Below, in pieces: positions 1 to 12,193 of a stretch of 64,000 nt of DNA. Location: NCBI GenBank assembly GCA_902601455.1, contig CACKNC010000004.1, positions 21,184 to 85,183 on the forward strand, written 5' to 3'. This DNA is from an uncultured Alphaproteobacteria bacterium. GTDB lineage: Bacteria > Pseudomonadota > Alphaproteobacteria > HIMB59 > GCA-002718135. The notes beneath the pieces are model-generated. The model ran no database searches and was not told the DNA's origin. It saw only the letters and a program-made list of their open reading frames with translations. Positions within the stretch are counted from its first letter, which is position 1, and each line of letters begins with the position of its first letter. The position numbers and the translations under genes were made by a program.

Positions 1-531
1 CGAAAATCAAACTTTGAGGGTGATGTAGGAAAAATATATGGAGTTCAATGGAGAGATTTTAACGGCGTTGATCAAATAGAAAATTTAATCAAAGGCTTGA
101 AAGAAAATCCTAACAGCAGAAGACATGTTCTTACTGCTTGGAATCCTCCTGAACTTGAAGAGATGTCACTTCCTCCTTGCCATGCATTTTCTCAGTTTTA
201 CGTATCAAATAACAAACTTAGTTGTCAATTATATCAACGATCATGTGATATGTTTTTGGGTGTTCCATTTAATATAGCTAGCTATAGTGTTTTAATTCAT
301 ATTCTTGCTAAAGAATGTGGATATGAAGTTGGAGAATTTGTTCACTCTTTAGGGGATTTTCATATTTATGAAGAGCACTTTGAACAGGTAAAAATACAAT
401 TATCCAGAGAGCCAAAAAAACTGCCAATTTTAAAATTCAATAAAAAAAATATTAATGAATATAAAACGTCAGATTTTGAATTAATTGATTATGATCATCA
501 TCCTAAAATTGTGGCACCAATGAATGTTTAA
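1..531 (+). CDS. thyA: thymidylate synthase ThyA (5' end outside window)
   Basis: Methylates dUMP to dTMP using 5,10-methylenetetrahydrofolate. The reading frame is open from base 1, so the start lies upstream; 176 C-terminal residues are visible and, by comparison with the usual ~264-residue enzyme, about 85-90 N-terminal residues are missing. Seen here are [11 protein letters not shown] near the start, the catalytic-cysteine segment [10 protein letters not shown] (Cys at visible residue 60), the substrate-binding [15 protein letters not shown] stretch and the late HSLGDFHIY motif. These are the classical ThyA signatures rather than flavin-dependent ThyX. It ends tail-to-tail with mrp, with only six bases between the two stop codons and no hairpin terminator visible. 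Confidence 0.97.
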   Translation, partial: RKSNFEGDVGKIYGVQWRDFNGVDQIENLIKGLKENPNSRRHVLTAWNPPELEEMSLPPCHAFSQFYVSNNKLSCQLYQRSCDMFLGVPFNIASYSVLIHILAKECGYEVGEFVHSLGDFHIYEEHFEQVKIQLSREPKKLPILKFNKKNINEYKTSDFELIDYDHHPKIVAPMNV

Positions 532-537
532 TAAAAA

Positions 538-1566
538 CTAAAATATTGATTTAGCTATTTCTAAATATTTTTTTGCAATATCGCCTTCAGGTTTATCAAT
601 ACAAGCAGGTCTACCTTCATCTGATTGAATTCTCAATTCTTTATCTATTGGAAGAGATCCAAGAAATGGAATCTGAAATTTTTCAGCTTCTTTTTTTGCA
701 CCTTCATGAGAAAAAATATAATGTTTTTCGTCACAATTATCACAAATAAAATAACTCATATTTTCTACTAAGCCTATTACTGGAACATCAACTCTTTTAA
801 ACATATTAATTCCTTTGCGTGCATCATTCAGTGCCACATCTTGAGGAGTTGAAACAATAATAGATCCAGATAATTTTGAACTTTGCGCAAGAGTCAACTG
901 TGCATCTCCAGTTCCAGGGGGTAAGTCTATAATAAGGTAATCTAATTGACCCCATTCAACTCCATTAAACATTTGTTCAAGCGCTTTCATTACCATCGGT
1001 CCACGCCAGATTGTTGGAGTATCAACACTGACAAGAAAACCAATCGACATACATTTAATGCCGTAACTCTCTAAAGGAATTAATTTTTTATTTTGACTAG
1101 CTTCTGGTCTTCCAGATATTCCCATCATTCTTGGAACACTTGGTCCATAAATGTCGGCATCTAATATGCCAACTTTTTTTCCTAATTGACTCATTGCAAC
1201 GGCTAAATTGACAGCAAAAGTTGATTTACCAACTCCTCCTTTGCCACTTGCAATAGCGATAATGTCTGTTGCATCAATTTGAAATCTACTTTCATTTTTT
1301 TCAGAGGTGCTTGTTTGATTTTCTGAGGTGAGTGCAACATTTACTGACAAGACTCCATCTAATTTGCTAAGGCCTTCCTTGAAAATGCTTGTTAATTTTT
1401 CATATTTATCAAGATGCTGTTTAGTAACGGATAAAATTACATTAACATTGCCATTTTTTTCAACTACTTGAATATTGGAATTTTTTCGGTTGAAACTATT
1501 ATTATTCTCTGGATCTTTATAATCTTTAAGAAATTCGAATATTGATGATAAAATTTTATCTGACAT
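538..1566 (-). CDS. mrp: Mrp/NBP35-type Fe-S carrier ATPase
   Basis: P-loop ATPase of the Mrp/ApbC family, which binds and transfers [4Fe-4S] clusters to apoproteins in the cytosol. The 342-residue product has a degenerate N-terminal MIP18/DUF59-like region (about 1-90), then the deviant Walker A GKGGVGKS at residues 108-115, the DADIYGPS segment at about 137-144, DLPPGTGD at about 214-221, and the cluster-binding C-x-x-C at Cys275/Cys278. The start is ATG at 1566. It is divergent from hflK across an 84-base gap. Its place beside hflK rather than beside the suf operon (58-63 kb) suggests general Fe-S trafficking; that is inference. Confidence 0.95.
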   Translation of the reverse strand: MSDKILSSIFEFLKDYKDPENNNSFNRKNSNIQVVEKNGNVNVILSVTKQHLDKYEKLTSIFKEGLSKLDGVLSVNVALTSENQTSTSEKNESRFQIDATDIIAIASGKGGVGKSTFAVNLAVAMSQLGKKVGILDADIYGPSVPRMMGISGRPEASQNKKLIPLESYGIKCMSIGFLVSVDTPTIWRGPMVMKALEQMFNGVEWGQLDYLIIDLPPGTGDAQLTLAQSSKLSGSIIVSTPQDVALNDARKGINMFKRVDVPVIGLVENMSYFICDNCDEKHYIFSHEGAKKEAEKFQIPFLGSLPIDKELRIQSDEGRPACIDKPEGDIAKKYLEIAKSIF

Positions 1567-1568
1567 AC

Positions 1569-1598
1569 TTGATTTTTAATAATTTACCCAAATATAAG
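1569..1598 (+). promoter_or_regulatory. candidate sigma70-like promoter for hflK operon
   Basis: TTGATT (1569-1574) and TATAAG (1593-1598) are separated by 18 bases, about 50 bases before the hflK start, in the 84-base gap between divergent mrp and hflK. In such AT-rich DNA matches of this quality arise easily by chance, so this is tentative. Confidence 0.3.
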
Positions 1599-1650
1599 TT
1601 AGTAATTAGTTTAAATAATGTTAGTAGCTTAAATCATAATATCAAACAAT

Positions 1651-2748
1651 ATGAATTGGAACAAAAACAATAACGACAACAATCCTTGGGGATCAGGTGG
1701 TAATGGAAATAACCCATGGGGAAGTAATGGTTCTAATAATAACATGGATTTTGAAGACTCAATCAAAAAAGCTCGTGATAAATTTGGAAAATTTAAAATT
1801 GGGGGCCCTAGAAATATTTTATTCTTATTAATAATCGCACTAATTTTATGGCTTGCAACAGGTTTTTATAGGGTTGAGCCAGATGAGCAGGGTGTAGAAC
1901 TTCTATTTGGTAAGTGGAATAACAAAACCACAGAGCCTGGTTTACATTATTTCTTTCCAACTCCTATTGGTCAAACTATCACTCCTAAAGTAGAAGTTAT
2001 TCGTAAAATCAATATCGGTTTTAGAAGTGCTAGTGATCTAGGCTTTTCTTCTAATACCAATGCTGAGAGAAAAGTTATTGAAGAGTCATTGATGTTAACA
2101 GGAGATCAAAATATCGCTGATGTTGCATTCACGGTCTTGTATAGAATTAAAGACGCTGGAAATTTTCTATTTAAATTAAGAAATCCTGAACTTACTGTTA
2201 AAGATATGGCAGAGAGTGTCGTTAGAGAAGTTGTGGGACAGCGCGATTTACAATTTTTATTAACTGAGGGAAGACAGGAAGTTGAGCAAGTAGTTAGAAA
2301 TGGTCTTCAAGATGTTCTCGATAGTTATGAAAGCGGTGTTCTTATCCAGTCAGTTCAGCTACAAAGTGTTGAGCCACCCTCTCAAGTTATAGATGCTTTT
2401 GATGAAGTCCAAAGAGCAAGACAAGATAAAGAAAGATTAGTTAACGAAGCTAATTCATATTTAAATAGAATTGTTCCAAATGCACGTGGTGAAGCTGCCA
2501 AATTAATTGAGGGTGCAAGAGCATATAAAGAACAAGTTGTTAAACAAGCTGAAGGTGTCGCTCAAAATTTTGTAGATGTTTATAATAGTTACAAAGATAA
2601 TAAAGAAGTTACTAGACGAAGAATATATCTTGAAACATTAAGAGAGGTCCTAGAAGGCGAAAATAAAATTATTCTAGATGATGCTGGAGGTCAAGGTGTT
2701 GTTCCTTACCTACCATTAAATGAACTAAAAAAAGGAAGCAATAACTGA
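1651..2748 (+). CDS. hflK: FtsH protease modulator HflK
   Basis: SPFH/band-7 membrane protein that, with HflC, forms a large cage around FtsH and modulates its proteolysis of membrane proteins. The 365 residues show a low-complexity Asn/Gly/Trp-rich cytosolic leader with repeated NNPWGS units (about 10-30), a single membrane segment at about 55-72, then the SPFH domain (starting around GFYRVEPDEQGV) and a helical region rich in Ala/Glu/Arg. The N-terminal leader is typical of HflK and separates it from HflC. The stop codon overlaps the hflC start (ATGA), so the two are translationally coupled and presumably made in matched amounts. Confidence 0.96.
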   Translation: MNWNKNNNDNNPWGSGGNGNNPWGSNGSNNNMDFEDSIKKARDKFGKFKIGGPRNILFLLIIALILWLATGFYRVEPDEQGVELLFGKWNNKTTEPGLHYFFPTPIGQTITPKVEVIRKINIGFRSASDLGFSSNTNAERKVIEESLMLTGDQNIADVAFTVLYRIKDAGNFLFKLRNPELTVKDMAESVVREVVGQRDLQFLLTEGRQEVEQVVRNGLQDVLDSYESGVLIQSVQLQSVEPPSQVIDAFDEVQRARQDKERLVNEANSYLNRIVPNARGEAAKLIEGARAYKEQVVKQAEGVAQNFVDVYNSYKDNKEVTRRRIYLETLREVLEGENKIILDDAGGQGVVPYLPLNELKKGSNN

Positions 2749-3623
2749 TGAGATTTAGCTTAAAAAATATAATTGTTGTATTGGCACTTTTTGTTGGTTT
2801 TTTAACATTTACTGGCGCATTTTTTATTGTTAATGAAACTAAGCAAGCAATTGTGCTTCAGTTTGGAGACCCTAGAAAGGTTATCACTGAACCAGGTTTG
2901 CAATTCAAAATCCCTTTCATTCAAGATGCTGTTTTTTTAGACTCAAGACTTCTAAACCTTGATCCTCAACCTGAAGAAATGATTTTATCAGACCAAAAGA
3001 GAATTATAGTTGACTCTTTTGCAAGGTATAAAATAGTAAATCCCTTAAAGTTTTTTCAAACAGTTCGAAATGAAGCAACTTTCTCAGATAGATTTGGCAG
3101 AATTATAAATGCATCTGTTAGAGGGGTAATAGCACAATATTCTCTTGCTTCTCTTCTCAGTGATAATAGAATAAATATCATGAATGAAATCCAGGATCAA
3201 ATACTAGAAAACGAAGACTCTTTTGGTGTGGAAATAATAGATATCAGAATTGGAAGAACTGATTTAACTGAACAAGTATCAAATAATGTTTATCAACGTA
3301 TGCGTTCTGAAAGGGAAAAAGAAGCAAACCTTTTAAGAGCTGAAGGAGAAGAACTTTCTAAAGAAATTGTTGCGTCTGCAGATAGACAACAAACTGTAAT
3401 CATTGCTGAGGCAGAGAGAACTTCTTCAATCCTACGTGGTGAAGGTGATGCACAAAAAAATACAATTCTTGCTGATGCTTACGGACTTGATGAGGAATTT
3501 TTCGACTTTTTAAGAACTATGCAAGCATGCAGAGATACTTTTGGTGACACAGAAATGTCTATGGTCATTGCGCCAGGCCAAGTTTGTGAAAAGTTTTTTG
3601 GAGAACTTGAAATAGATAACTAA
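2748..3623 (+). CDS. hflC: FtsH protease modulator HflC
   Basis: Partner of HflK in the FtsH-regulating membrane complex. The 291-residue protein begins with a single transmembrane anchor (about residues 7-29) followed by the band-7/SPFH domain (INVNETKQAIVLQFGDP-like start at about 27) and a long charged helix with RSEREKEANLLRAEGEE. It lacks the Asn/Gly-rich leader of HflK. Start and stop both overlap neighbours (ATGA with hflK, TAATG with the DUF2065 gene), which supports one transcript hflK-hflC-DUF2065-degP. Confidence 0.96.
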   Translation: MRFSLKNIIVVLALFVGFLTFTGAFFIVNETKQAIVLQFGDPRKVITEPGLQFKIPFIQDAVFLDSRLLNLDPQPEEMILSDQKRIIVDSFARYKIVNPLKFFQTVRNEATFSDRFGRIINASVRGVIAQYSLASLLSDNRINIMNEIQDQILENEDSFGVEIIDIRIGRTDLTEQVSNNVYQRMRSEREKEANLLRAEGEELSKEIVASADRQQTVIIAEAERTSSILRGEGDAQKNTILADAYGLDEEFFDFLRTMQACRDTFGDTEMSMVIAPGQVCEKFFGELEIDN

Positions 3624-3826
3624 TGCTAAAGCTATTACTTTTAGGTACTGGCTTACTTCTTTTTTTCGAAGGTATCCTCTATTTTTTTTTAGCCCGGAAT
3701 ATAAATTACTTTTTAGAGCAACTCACCAAGGTTGATCCTCAAAAAATAAAGACTATATCCCTATTTATGACAATTATCGGAGCATGCCTTATTTATTTCA
3801 CTTTCCGTTTTTATGGAGATCTCTAA
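3623..3826 (+). CDS. DUF2065 small membrane protein (YjeT-like)
   Basis: A 67-residue protein with two predicted membrane helices (about 4-24 and 46-63) separated by a short polar stretch, LTKVDPQKIK. Size, two-helix layout and position directly between hflC and the DegP-like protease match the DUF2065/YjeT family, whose function is not known. It overlaps both neighbours by the TAATG arrangement, so its expression is tied to hflKC and degP. A role as an accessory of the FtsH-HflKC or periplasmic quality-control machinery would be a guess from context. Confidence 0.8.
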   Translation: MLKLLLLGTGLLLFFEGILYFFLARNINYFLEQLTKVDPQKIKTISLFMTIIGACLIYFTFRFYGDL

Positions 3827-5217
3827 TGCGTAAAATATTAATAAATTTTACTTTTTTTCTCATAATTCCTTTTTCTACTAATCTACAATCTCACCCAAGC
3901 AGTTTTGCTGACTTGGTTGAAAATCTTTCTCCAGCTGTCGTAAGTATTGCTTCAACAACAATTGTAAAAGATAATAATTCTCAAAATCAAATGCCCCGTT
4001 TTCCTGAAGGTTCTCCATTTGATGAATTTTTTAAAGAATATTTTGATAATGAGAGAAGAAATTCTCCATCTCAAAGGCCAATGACAGGCTTAGGCTCAGG
4101 CTTTATTATTGAGAAAGAAGGGATAATAGTAACTAACAATCACGTAATAGAAGGTGCTGATGAAATAACAGTCATTATGTCAAATCAGCAAGAGTTTACA
4201 GCTGAGTTACTTGGAAGAGATCCAAAAGCTGACTTAGCTGTTCTAAAAATAGACCCAGGTTCGACTGAACTCGTTGCAGTTCCATGGGGTGACTCAGAAG
4301 CAATGCGCGTTGGAGATTGGTCAATAGCTATTGGAAATCCTTTGGGTTTAGGTGGAACAGTTACTGCAGGTATTATATCAGCTATCTCTAGAGATCTTGG
4401 TAGCGGTCCTTATGTAAAATTTTTACAAACCGATGCATCAATTAATCGTGGAAATTCTGGTGGTCCACTTTTTAATATTGATGGTGAGGTCATAGGAATA
4501 AATTCAGCAATCATTTCTCAAACGGGTGGAAGTATTGGCTTAGGTTTTGCCATCCCTTCAAATAGCGCAAAAAAAATTGTTCAACAATTAAAAGATTTTG
4601 GCAGAACTAAGAGAGGTTGGCTTGGAGTTCAAATACAGCCGGTCTCAAAAGACTTCGCTGAAAGTTTAGGTTTAGAAAATGAAAAAGGTGCATTTGTGTC
4701 TAATGTCAATCCCAAAGGGCCTTCAAAGACCGCAGGTATTGAGGCAGGTGACGTTATTCTAAAATTTAATAATACTGAAATAATTAAAATGACTGACTTG
4801 CCAAGAGTTGTTGCTGAGTCTGATGTAGGTTCTATTGCAACTGTTGAGATATGGAGAAAAAATAAAAAAATTATTATTGAAGTTGAGCTTGGTGAATTAC
4901 CTGAGCAAACTTATGTTACATCTAAATCTTCTAAAAAAGAAAATAAAATTAATGATAAAAAAATTAAAACTCTTGGTATTACAGTTAAAGAAAATGATCA
5001 ATCTGAGGGTGTTACCGTTACAAAAGTTGATAATAATGAAATTAAATTGAATAATGGTGACATAATTTTAGAAGTAAATAGGGAGATAGTTGAATCAATT
5101 GTTTCATTTACATCTTTAGTCGAGAAATATAGAGAGACTGGAAGATCTTCTCTATTATTAAAAATACAACGTGGCGAAGAAACTAGTTGGGTAACAATTA
5201 AGTTCGTCGATAATTGA
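3826..5217 (+). CDS. degP: periplasmic serine endoprotease DegP/DegQ (Do family)
   Basis: HtrA-type protease/chaperone that degrades misfolded envelope proteins. I chose the ATG at 3826, which overlaps the preceding stop (TAATG) and yields a signal peptide (MRKILINFTFFLIIPFSTNL); a longer in-frame start at 3784 would add 14 residues before that signal. In the 463-residue form the catalytic triad is His106 (TNNHVIEG), Asp136 (KADLAVLK) and Ser211 (GNSGGPL). Two PDZ domains follow: one from about GWLGVQIQPV and a more divergent one from about KTLGITVKEN. Between protease and signal lies an Asn/Ser/Pro-rich loop typical of DegP LA loops. Downstream miaA overlaps its stop. Confidence 0.95.
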   Translation: MRKILINFTFFLIIPFSTNLQSHPSSFADLVENLSPAVVSIASTTIVKDNNSQNQMPRFPEGSPFDEFFKEYFDNERRNSPSQRPMTGLGSGFIIEKEGIIVTNNHVIEGADEITVIMSNQQEFTAELLGRDPKADLAVLKIDPGSTELVAVPWGDSEAMRVGDWSIAIGNPLGLGGTVTAGIISAISRDLGSGPYVKFLQTDASINRGNSGGPLFNIDGEVIGINSAIISQTGGSIGLGFAIPSNSAKKIVQQLKDFGRTKRGWLGVQIQPVSKDFAESLGLENEKGAFVSNVNPKGPSKTAGIEAGDVILKFNNTEIIKMTDLPRVVAESDVGSIATVEIWRKNKKIIIEVELGELPEQTYVTSKSSKKENKINDKKIKTLGITVKENDQSEGVTVTKVDNNEIKLNNGDIILEVNREIVESIVSFTSLVEKYRETGRSSLLLKIQRGEETSWVTIKFVDN

Positions 5218-6131
5218 TAAAAACAGTTTACGTAATAGCTGGTCCAACAGCTACAGGAAAATCAGAATTAGCAATTTCTCTTGGAAAAATAATTAACGGC
5301 GCTGTTATCAATTCTGATAGCATGCAAGTGTATAAAAATTTAGAGATATTAACTGCACGACCCTCATCAAGTGAAATGAAAAATATAGATCATCATTTAT
5401 ATGGTTTTGTTAACGGCAGTGAGAGATATAATGTTGAGAGATGGTGTAATGATGCAACAGAAATTATAAAAAAAATAAGTGCGAATAATTTAACTCCAAT
5501 TTTAGTTGGGGGAACAGGTTTGTATATTAATACATTGATTAATGGCCTAATTGATTTACCTCCTATACCAGAAAAAATTAAAATAGAATCTGAAAAAATA
5601 TTTCAAGAATTTGGTAAAGACTTTTTGATTAATCAAATTAAAAATGTTGATCCTGACTCACTTAAAGAGATAAACCATAATGACATTGTTCGTTTAAGAA
5701 GAATTTGGGAGGTTTTTGAATCAACTGGAAAAAAATTTAGTGAATGGAAGTTAAGTGAAAATAAAAAATTTATTACAAACTATAAATTTAAAATTTTATT
5801 ATTTTTACCTGATAGAGAAAAAAACTATCAACTAGTTAATTCTAGATTTGTAAGTATGATGAAAAGTGGAGCTGTAGAAGAAGTAAAAAAATTATTAGAA
5901 TTAGATTTACATGATTCATTGCCTGTTATGAGAGCGCATGGTGTTCCCGAAATTAAAAAATATTTAGTAAATGAAAGCAGCTTAGAGGAGTGTATTAGTA
6001 AGGGGCAACAAGTTACAAGAAACTATGTTAAACGCCAACATACATGGTGGAATTCATCAAATTTAGATATTTTTCAAAAATTTGATAAATTTCCATCTGA
6101 AATTGATCTAAATTCTATTAAAATTGACTGA
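5214..6131 (+). CDS. miaA: tRNA dimethylallyltransferase MiaA
   Basis: Transfers a dimethylallyl group to N6 of A37 in tRNAs reading codons that begin with U. The 305-residue product carries the P-loop GPTATGKS (residues 10-17), the INSDSMQVYKNLEI segment, GGTGLYINTLI, and the MRAHGVPEIKKYL region. The only start that preserves the N-terminal beta strand is a TTG at 5214 overlapping the degP TGA (TTGA), so translation probably depends on coupling with degP. Length fits the family (about 300). DegP-MiaA adjacency resembles the miaA-hfq-hflXKC neighbourhood known in proteobacteria, here without hfq. Confidence 0.95.
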   Translation: MIKTVYVIAGPTATGKSELAISLGKIINGAVINSDSMQVYKNLEILTARPSSSEMKNIDHHLYGFVNGSERYNVERWCNDATEIIKKISANNLTPILVGGTGLYINTLINGLIDLPPIPEKIKIESEKIFQEFGKDFLINQIKNVDPDSLKEINHNDIVRLRRIWEVFESTGKKFSEWKLSENKKFITNYKFKILLFLPDREKNYQLVNSRFVSMMKSGAVEEVKKLLELDLHDSLPVMRAHGVPEIKKYLVNESSLEECISKGQQVTRNYVKRQHTWWNSSNLDIFQKFDKFPSEIDLNSIKID

Positions 6132-6184
6132 TTTTAAACTAAATTATTGATTTTATTTTATCCACAGCCTAAGAGATCTTGGCA

Positions 6185-7950
6185 ATGAATCAAGAAATGA
6201 CAGGTGCGGAAGTTGTATTGCAATCCCTTGTGGATCAAGGGGTTGAGGTAGTATTTGGTTACCCAGGTGGTGCAGTTTTGCCCATCTATGATACTTTATT
6301 TAAACAGAATTCTATTAAACATGTTTTGGTTCGCCAAGAAGGTGGTGCAATACATGCAGCTGAAGGATATGCACGCTCTACTGGAAAAGTTGGTGTAGTG
6401 CTAGTAACATCTGGTCCTGGTGCAACAAATGTCGTTACAGGTTTAACAGATGCCATGATGGATAGTATTCCTATAGTTTGTATCACAGGTCAGGTACCGC
6501 AACATTTAATTGGTAGCGATGCATTTCAAGAATGTGACACAACCGGTATTACAAGACCTTGCACAAAACATAACTATCTAGTTAAAGATCCAAATAAATT
6601 GTCACCTGTTTTTCATGAGGCCTTTACAATAGCTCAAGATGGTAGACCTGGACCTGTGTTAATTGACATTCCTAAAGATGTTCAATTTGCTAATGGGACC
6701 TATACAAAAAAAGAAAATATTATTATTCCTCCTCATAGATTGTTTGAGCCAGAAATTTTTAAGAATGATAAAAAAATAGATGAAGTTGTTAATTTAATTT
6801 CAAAAGCAAAAAAACCTATTTTCTATATTGGTGGTGGATGTATCAATTCTGGACCTAAGGCTGCTGAATTAGTTTCACAGTTAGTAGAGTTAACAGGTGC
6901 TCCAGCAACAATGACGTTAATGGGTTTAGGTGTTCTTGGATCTTCTCATCCCAATTCGCTAGGAATGCTTGGGATGCACGGGATGTATGAAGCTAATATG
7001 GCAATGCATGATTGTGATGTTATGATTAATATTGGAGCACGTTTTGATGATAGAGTTACTGGAAGACTTGATGCATTTTCTCCAAATTCTAAAAAAATTC
7101 ATATTGATATAGATGAAAGTAACATAAACAAAACGATTAAAGTTGATGTGCCGGTTGTTGGGGATGTGACTAGTGTGTTAAAGAGAGTTATAAAAGTTTG
7201 GAATGATAATAATTTAAAAACTAATCAGTCTGATTTAAAATTATGGTGGGATAAAATTAATGATTGGAAAAAAATAGATTGTTTACATTTTACGAATAAT
7301 GAAAAAGAAATAAAACCCCAATATGCAATCCAAAGATTATATGAATTAACAAAAAATAAGAAAACATTTATTACTACAGAAGTTGGTCAGCATCAAATGT
7401 GGGCGGCTCAGTATTATAAATTTGAAAAACCAAATAGATGGCTTACTTCTGGTGGATTAGGAACTATGGGTTATGGATTTCCAGCAGCTATTGGTGCTCA
7501 GGTTGCAAATCCAGATGCTTTAGTTATTGATGTAGCCGGTGACGCATCAATTCTAATGAACATTCAAGAAATGAGTACCGCTGTTCAATATAGATTACCT
7601 GTAAAAATCTTTATTCTTAATAATGAGTATATGGGTATGGTAAGACAATGGCAGGAACTTTTACATGGAGGACGTTATTCAGAGAGCTATACTGATAGTT
7701 TGCCTGATTTTGTCAAGTTAGCGGAGAGTTATAAAGCTATTGGTCTTAGAGCAAAAAAACCAGAGGAACTTGATGATGTTATTAATGAAATGATTAATAC
7801 AGATAAAACAGTAATTGCTGATATTTGGGTTAGTAAGGAAGAAAATTGTTTCCCTATGATTCAAAGTGGCTCTGCTCATAATGAAATGGTTCTTAGTAAG
7901 GATCAAAAACAAGATAAGCTTTCAGCAGAAAAAGGTAAGATTTTAGTTTA

Positions 7951-7951
<1 letters not shown>
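6185..7951 (+). CDS. ilvB: acetolactate synthase large subunit
   Basis: Thiamine-diphosphate enzyme condensing pyruvate with pyruvate or 2-oxobutyrate, the first common step of valine/leucine/isoleucine synthesis. The start at ATG 6185 is preferred over an in-frame TTG at 6179 because AAGAG (6171-6175) sits at a workable ribosome-binding distance. The 588 residues show GYPGGAVLPIYD near the N-terminus, the cofactor-activating Glu (RQEGGAIHAAEG, about residue 52), a central domain, and the ThDP motif beginning GDASILMN and ending ILNN. It overlaps ilvH by TAATG. I see no leader peptide or attenuator in the 50-base gap before it. Confidence 0.96.
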
Positions 7952-9512
<1,561 letters not shown>

Positions 9513-9584
9513 AAAATAGGAGTTATCTTTGATTAAAAAGTCATTAATTTAAAAATAGGGTATTTTAGTATATAGACTGAATTT

Positions 9585-11141
9585 ATGAGTGATAGAGTAT
9601 ATATTTTTGACACTACATTGAGAGATGGTGAGCAGTCTCCTGGAGCGACGATGAATCTTGATGAAAAGATGCAAATAGCGCAACTTTTAGAAGAGATGCA
9701 AGTTGATATTATTGAAGCTGGTTTTCCTATTGCGTCAAATGGAGATTTTGAAGCCGTATCTGAAATAAGTAAAAATATTAAAAATTCAACTATCGCTGGC
9801 CTATCTAGAGCAAAAATTGCTGATATCGACCGTGCCTGGGAAGCGGTCAAGCATGCTAAATCACCACGTATTCACACCTTTATCGCAACAAGCCCTATTC
9901 ATATGAAATATAAGTTGATGAAAACAGAGGAAGAAGTTTTAGAAGCAATTAAACACACTGTTACTCATGCAAGAAATTTATGTGATAATATTGAATGGAG
10001 CTGTGAGGACGGCGGGAGATCAAATTTAGAGTTTTTATACAAATGTATTGAACTTGCTATTTCTTCAGGGGCTTCTACTATTAATATTCCAGACACTGTC
10101 GGTTTTACTCTACCCTCTGAGTTTGGCTCAATCTTCAAAGCTGTAAGAAATAATGTAACTAATATTGATAAAGCAATACTATCTTCACACACACATAATG
10201 ATTTAGGTCTAGCTGTAGCAAATAGTGTAGCTGCAATTCAAGAAGGTGCAAGACAAGTAGAATGCACTATAAATGGATTGGGGGAACGCGCAGGTAATGC
10301 TGCTCTTGAAGAAGTAGTGATGACATTAAAAGTAAAAAAAGATTTAATGCCATTTCATACTAATATTAAATCTGAATATATTACTAAAGCTTCTAGATTA
10401 GTATCTTCCATTACAGGATTCACAGTACAACCTAATAAAGCAATCGTTGGTGCCAATGCTTTTGCTCATGAAGCGGGTATTCATCAAGATGGTATGTTAA
10501 AAAATGCTGAAACTTATGAAATTATGACACCTGAATCCATTGGTTTGAATAAATCATCATTAGTACTAGGTAAACACTCTGGAAAACATGCTTTTTCTGA
10601 AAAATTAAAAGAGCTAGGTTACGACTTTGGTGACAATACTTTAATGGAGCTATTTGGAAGATTTAAAGATTTAGCTGATAAGAAAAAAGAAATATTCGAA
10701 GAAGATTTAATAGCATTAGCGGGTGAAAGAACATTGACATATGATGAACATATTAAGTTTGTATCATTAGAAGTAAATGCAGGATCATTATCGAAACATC
10801 AAGCTAAATTAACTTTAATCATGGATGACAAAAATCAATCAAATACAAGTGAAGGTAATGGACCTGTTGATGCTACTTTCAACGCCATAAAAAAAATTAC
10901 ACAAACTGATTTTCGTTTAAAGCTTTATCAAGTTCAAGCCATTACAGCAGGCACTGATGCTCAAGGTGAAGTGACTGTTCGTTTAGAGGATGATGATTTA
11001 TCATCTCAGGCTAAGGGAAGTGACCCAGACATTATTGTCGCTTCAGCGAAAGCTTATATTAGCGCTTTAAATAGGTTGATATTTAAAAAAACTAAGTCAA
11101 TAGTAAAAAAATCTGCCGAATTTAAAATAGAAGGGGTATAG
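9585..11141 (+). CDS. leuA: 2-isopropylmalate synthase
   Basis: Condenses acetyl-CoA with 2-oxoisovalerate, the committing step to leucine. The 518-residue protein has the HMGL-like TIM barrel with TTLRDGEQSPG (10-20), the metal-binding HTHNDLGLAVANS (about 200) and ANAFAHEAGIHQDG, followed by the LeuA allosteric (leucine-binding) domain in the last ~130 residues. It therefore belongs to the long, regulated LeuA type. It lies 72 bases after ilvC, in an AT-rich gap that might hold its own promoter, though none is convincing. Only six bases separate it from mreB. Confidence 0.96.
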   Translation: MSDRVYIFDTTLRDGEQSPGATMNLDEKMQIAQLLEEMQVDIIEAGFPIASNGDFEAVSEISKNIKNSTIAGLSRAKIADIDRAWEAVKHAKSPRIHTFIATSPIHMKYKLMKTEEEVLEAIKHTVTHARNLCDNIEWSCEDGGRSNLEFLYKCIELAISSGASTINIPDTVGFTLPSEFGSIFKAVRNNVTNIDKAILSSHTHNDLGLAVANSVAAIQEGARQVECTINGLGERAGNAALEEVVMTLKVKKDLMPFHTNIKSEYITKASRLVSSITGFTVQPNKAIVGANAFAHEAGIHQDGMLKNAETYEIMTPESIGLNKSSLVLGKHSGKHAFSEKLKELGYDFGDNTLMELFGRFKDLADKKKEIFEEDLIALAGERTLTYDEHIKFVSLEVNAGSLSKHQAKLTLIMDDKNQSNTSEGNGPVDATFNAIKKITQTDFRLKLYQVQAITAGTDAQGEVTVRLEDDDLSSQAKGSDPDIIVASAKAYISALNRLIFKKTKSIVKKSAEFKIEGV

Positions 11142-12188
<1,047 letters not shown>

Positions 12189-12193
12189 AGCGT

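Noticed and set aside
1651..1740. NNPWGS repeats at the start of hflK as a DNA repeat element
   Set aside because: These are a normal Asn/Gly/Trp-rich leader of HflK proteins and are not repeated elsewhere.
3784..3825. Longer DegP N-terminus from the ATG at 3784
   Set aside because: It would place 14 residues in front of a good signal peptide and overlap the DUF2065 gene by 43 bases; the TAATG junction at 3826 fits the other junctions of the operon.
6132..6184. Possible ilv leader peptide/attenuator
   Set aside because: The gap is about 50 bases with no run of Ile, Val or Leu codons and no hairpin followed by a T-run.
9533..9850. Minus-strand open frame opposite leuA and its leader
   Set aside because: It lies mostly antisense to the leuA coding start, has no recognisable protein pattern, and the plus-strand LeuA motifs account for the sequence. 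Similar antisense frames opposite ilvB, mreB, livK and others were dropped for the same reason.
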